Made by a program: the position numbers and the translations under genes | Source of the DNA: CAZNYN01 sp964422205 | Lineage (GTDB): Bacteria > Synergistota > Synergistia > Synergistales > Synergistaceae | Length of the DNA stretch: 64,000 nucleotides | NCBI GenBank assembly: GCA_964422205.1 | Contig: CAYRAI010000006.1 | Coordinates: 1 to 64,000, forward strand | Direction of reading: 5' to 3' | Notes under the pieces: generated by a model | Told to the model about the DNA's origin: nothing | The model's database searches: none | The model's input: the letters and a program-made list of their open reading frames with translations, nothing else | In this document: positions 62,327 through 64,000 of the stretch, piece after piece | How the letters are laid out: every line of letters starts with the position of its first letter | Position numbering within the stretch: the first letter of the stretch is position 1

Positions 62327-62793
62327 AATTATGCACCTTCTTCAGATGTCAAATATATATGCTTATTTAGTATACAAAATAAAAAGACTAAATACAAGAT
62401 TGTTAACACATACACAAAAATAAGGTTATATAAAACCCAGTTTCACAAGAAAATTATACTCCATCTCCTCCATAGAATCCTAGACAAAGGTGCGTATGTT
62501 TTTTATTAACTAAAAATACTGTTATATGCCTGATAAATTATATTTTGATCATTTCCATGAAGCCAGAGGTAATTTTAGTGTCTGTGTGATACATCACAAA
62601 ACCACAAAAAGTTTTTTCTTTTTTTTAAAGCAAAACGCAAGAAAAAACACTTGTTAACACAAGTGTTTTCGAAAATATACACATATACAAGAGAGCATGC
62701 GATAAGCTAAACTTTTGAAAAACGTATGGACATATATTACACACACAAAAATAAAATATAAAATATAAAAATGTAGTAAGGAGAAGATTATTT
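62327..62793. promoter_or_regulatory. AT-rich divergent region with two clear palindromes
   Basis: These 467 bases hold no gene. TGTGAT/ATCACA with a two-base centre lies at 62585-62598, resembling CRP/FNR- or Lrp-type sites. AAAACACTTG/CAAGTGTTTT (62644-62669) is a perfect 10-bp inverted repeat with a six-base loop. Both lie 125-210 bases before the gene at 62794. Confidence 0.45.
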
Positions 62794-63423
62794 ATGAAAA
62801 CAATATCTGGATATTACCTTTTTTTTCTTCTTTATATATTTGTGTGCGTAACTCCTGCTTTTTCCTTTGATGATCCTTCTTTGAATCTGAAATATCAATC
62901 GCTAATGTCTGTACACGAGAAAGTGTTGTCTTCTATAAAGGATAGGAAGATAAAGGATGCTTATGCAGCGACACATCAATCGTTTATTGTATATTTAAAA
63001 GCTGAAGAAAAAAATTTAGCTATATTTAATGAAACAATTAAGTATAAAAGAGAAGAAATGAACATATTTAAAGAAAATATTGGAATGATACTCTATCAGA
63101 GATCTTATGAACTCTCGTCAATATTACATAATAACGACAAGTGGCTAACACAAAAGGTGAATAACGAAATATTTTCAGCTTTTGCAGTTGTAAACCAAAG
63201 GGTTCCTTATGATAGAGGAGAACCCTATCGTCCTACTTTTCGTGCTGTTGATAAAACTTGGAAAATTTTTGTTGAAAAAGAGAGAAATTTTTACTCTTTA
63301 CACAAAAGAAACGGCAAAGCAATGGCAGAAAAAAGTGTAGGCGTGCTTTATGAAACAAGAACACAAAATTTACGCAGAGAGCATAAAGGAGTGATGCTTA
63401 TTAAGATTGAAAAGGAGGAATAG
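62794..63423 (+). CDS. Secreted protein of unknown family
   Basis: I do not recognise this 209-residue protein. It has a signal peptide (about 1-24, ending TPAFS). The rest is mostly helical, basic and Asn/Lys-rich, without Cys in the mature part. LSSIKDRKIKDAYAATHQSF and KAMAEKSVGVLYETRTQNLRR look like amphipathic helices. Its codons are much more A/T-rich than those of the genes to the left, which suggests recent transfer or weak selection. A metallocarboxypeptidase gene follows after 70 bases and may belong with it. GGAG lies upstream of the ATG. Confidence 0.7.
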   Translation: MKTISGYYLFFLLYIFVCVTPAFSFDDPSLNLKYQSLMSVHEKVLSSIKDRKIKDAYAATHQSFIVYLKAEEKNLAIFNETIKYKREEMNIFKENIGMILYQRSYELSSILHNNDKWLTQKVNNEIFSAFAVVNQRVPYDRGEPYRPTFRAVDKTWKIFVEKERNFYSLHKRNGKAMAEKSVGVLYETRTQNLRREHKGVMLIKIEKEE

Positions 63424-63493
63424 CTGTAAGTCCCACCTAGTATGCGCCGTAACATATATCGATAATAAGACGGTTGAGAGGAGATAGTAATTC

Positions 63494-64000
63494 ATGAAAA
63501 AGTTATCCTGTATTTTATTATCTTTTATAGTCCTTTTCTTTGGCCAGATGGCAGAGGCTGTATCACTTGACGAATTAAAGACACCTGCGGAAGAGTCAAA
63601 TTATACAAGAACATCATCAAGTAAAGAGGTTATCGATTTTTGTAAACTGGTAGCATCAAAAAGCAATGGAAGGATTAGAGTCGAACATATCGGATATTCG
63701 CCTATGGGCAAGCAGATGATAGTTATGATAATTGGAAATCCTGCTCCTGCGTCCCCCGAAAAAGTTGGCAAGGACAAAGTAGTATGTTATCTCAACAATA
63801 ACATACATTCAGGTGAAATAGAAGGTAAAGAAGCCTCTCTTATCCTAGCTAGAGAGATAGCACAGGGTAAACATGATGAGATACTGAAAAATGTAGTCAT
63901 AATAATCAACCCCAATCATAACTTAGACGGTAATGACATGCTCGGCGAAAATAGAATAGATTCTCAGCCCGAACCGAGACTTGTCGGTTCAAGGCTGACT
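63494..64000 (+). CDS. Secreted M14-family zinc carboxypeptidase, 5' part only
   Basis: The reading frame begins at ATG 63494 with GAGAGGAG upstream and runs open to the window end (169 codons seen). A signal peptide covers about 1-22 (ending MAEA). The zinc motif NNNIHSGEIEGKEAS near residue 104 supplies His and Glu; IINPNHNLDGNDMLGENR near 138 is a second M14 block in which Asn and Arg positions bind substrate. It should cut C-terminal residues from peptides outside the cytoplasm. The second His ligand and catalytic Glu must lie beyond the window. Confidence 0.8.
   Translation, partial: MKKLSCILLSFIVLFFGQMAEAVSLDELKTPAEESNYTRTSSSKEVIDFCKLVASKSNGRIRVEHIGYSPMGKQMIVMIIGNPAPASPEKVGKDKVVCYLNNNIHSGEIEGKEASLILAREIAQGKHDEILKNVVIIINPNHNLDGNDMLGENRIDSQPEPRLVGSRLT

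Overview
The window looks like a chromosomal stretch of an anaerobic, diderm, amino-acid- and organic-acid-fermenting bacterium, most likely of the phylum Synergistota (Synergistaceae type). The clues are a LysW carrier-protein lysine/arginine operon, many TRAP/TAXI and tripartite tricarboxylate transporters, pyruvate:ferredoxin oxidoreductase, an Fe-S L-serine dehydratase, the hydrogenase maturase HydF, and a patatin/beta-barrel outer-membrane protein that implies two membranes. The assignment rests on gene content only. No rRNA, tRNA, CRISPR array or intact insertion sequence was recognised.

Layout. 1-3.2 kb: an intergenic zone with imperfect repeats, the AzlCD amino-acid exporter, and an ATPase + DUF4276 pair that resembles two-gene phage-defence modules. 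3.2-15 kb: a patatin-like outer-membrane protein, an orphan CitB-type response regulator behind a hairpin-rich leader, isoaspartyl peptidase divergent from a YfcC-type carrier, a TAXI TRAP transporter, and a histidine kinase/response regulator pair. 15-25 kb: a gamma-glutamyl block, made of a DUF6305 secreted protein, a TRAP-like permease, a 47-residue membrane peptide, an aspartoacylase-like M14 hydrolase, two tandem gamma-glutamyltransferases, then poly-gamma-glutamate genes pgsB, pgsC and pgsW and a DUF3870 protein. 25-32 kb: amidohydrolase / Na+ symporter / amidohydrolase, then a TM1266-type regulator, an orphan ABC binding protein and hydF. 32-39 kb: cell-envelope and housekeeping genes (M23 peptidase, alpha/beta hydrolase, phosphate butyryltransferase, DUF502, PlsC, an orphan prepilin, a CBS/CorC protein, YqeB). 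39-52 kb: a citrate module in which a GntR regulator is divergent from tctCBA and citDEF, followed by PFOR and a biotin-domain-less oxaloacetate decarboxylase alpha subunit. 52-54.3 kb: aspartate aminotransferase, DUF1622 and fructose-6-phosphate aldolase. 54.4-59.6 kb (minus strand): lysW-lysX-(leader peptide)-lysY-lysZ-lysJ-lysK. 60-64 kb: two-subunit L-serine dehydratase, an Lrp/AsnC regulator, and two secreted proteins in AT-rich DNA, the last cut by the window end.

How the genes work together. Citrate enters by TctCBA, is cleaved by CitDEF to acetate and oxaloacetate, OadA would yield pyruvate, and PFOR oxidises it to acetyl-CoA and reduced ferredoxin; HydF hints at hydrogen disposal. 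Serine dehydratase, isoaspartyl peptidase, gamma-glutamyltransferases and the amidohydrolases feed amino acids into the same pyruvate pool. Several operons carry leader RNAs whose pairing can be read directly. The clearest is a Lys/Arg-rich leader peptide plus terminator and antiterminator inside the LysW operon, between lysX and lysY. Others are a three-way-junction leader that hides the ribosome site of the DUF6305 operon, a terminator-bearing leader before the hydF operon, and a palindromic operator next to the citrate promoter.
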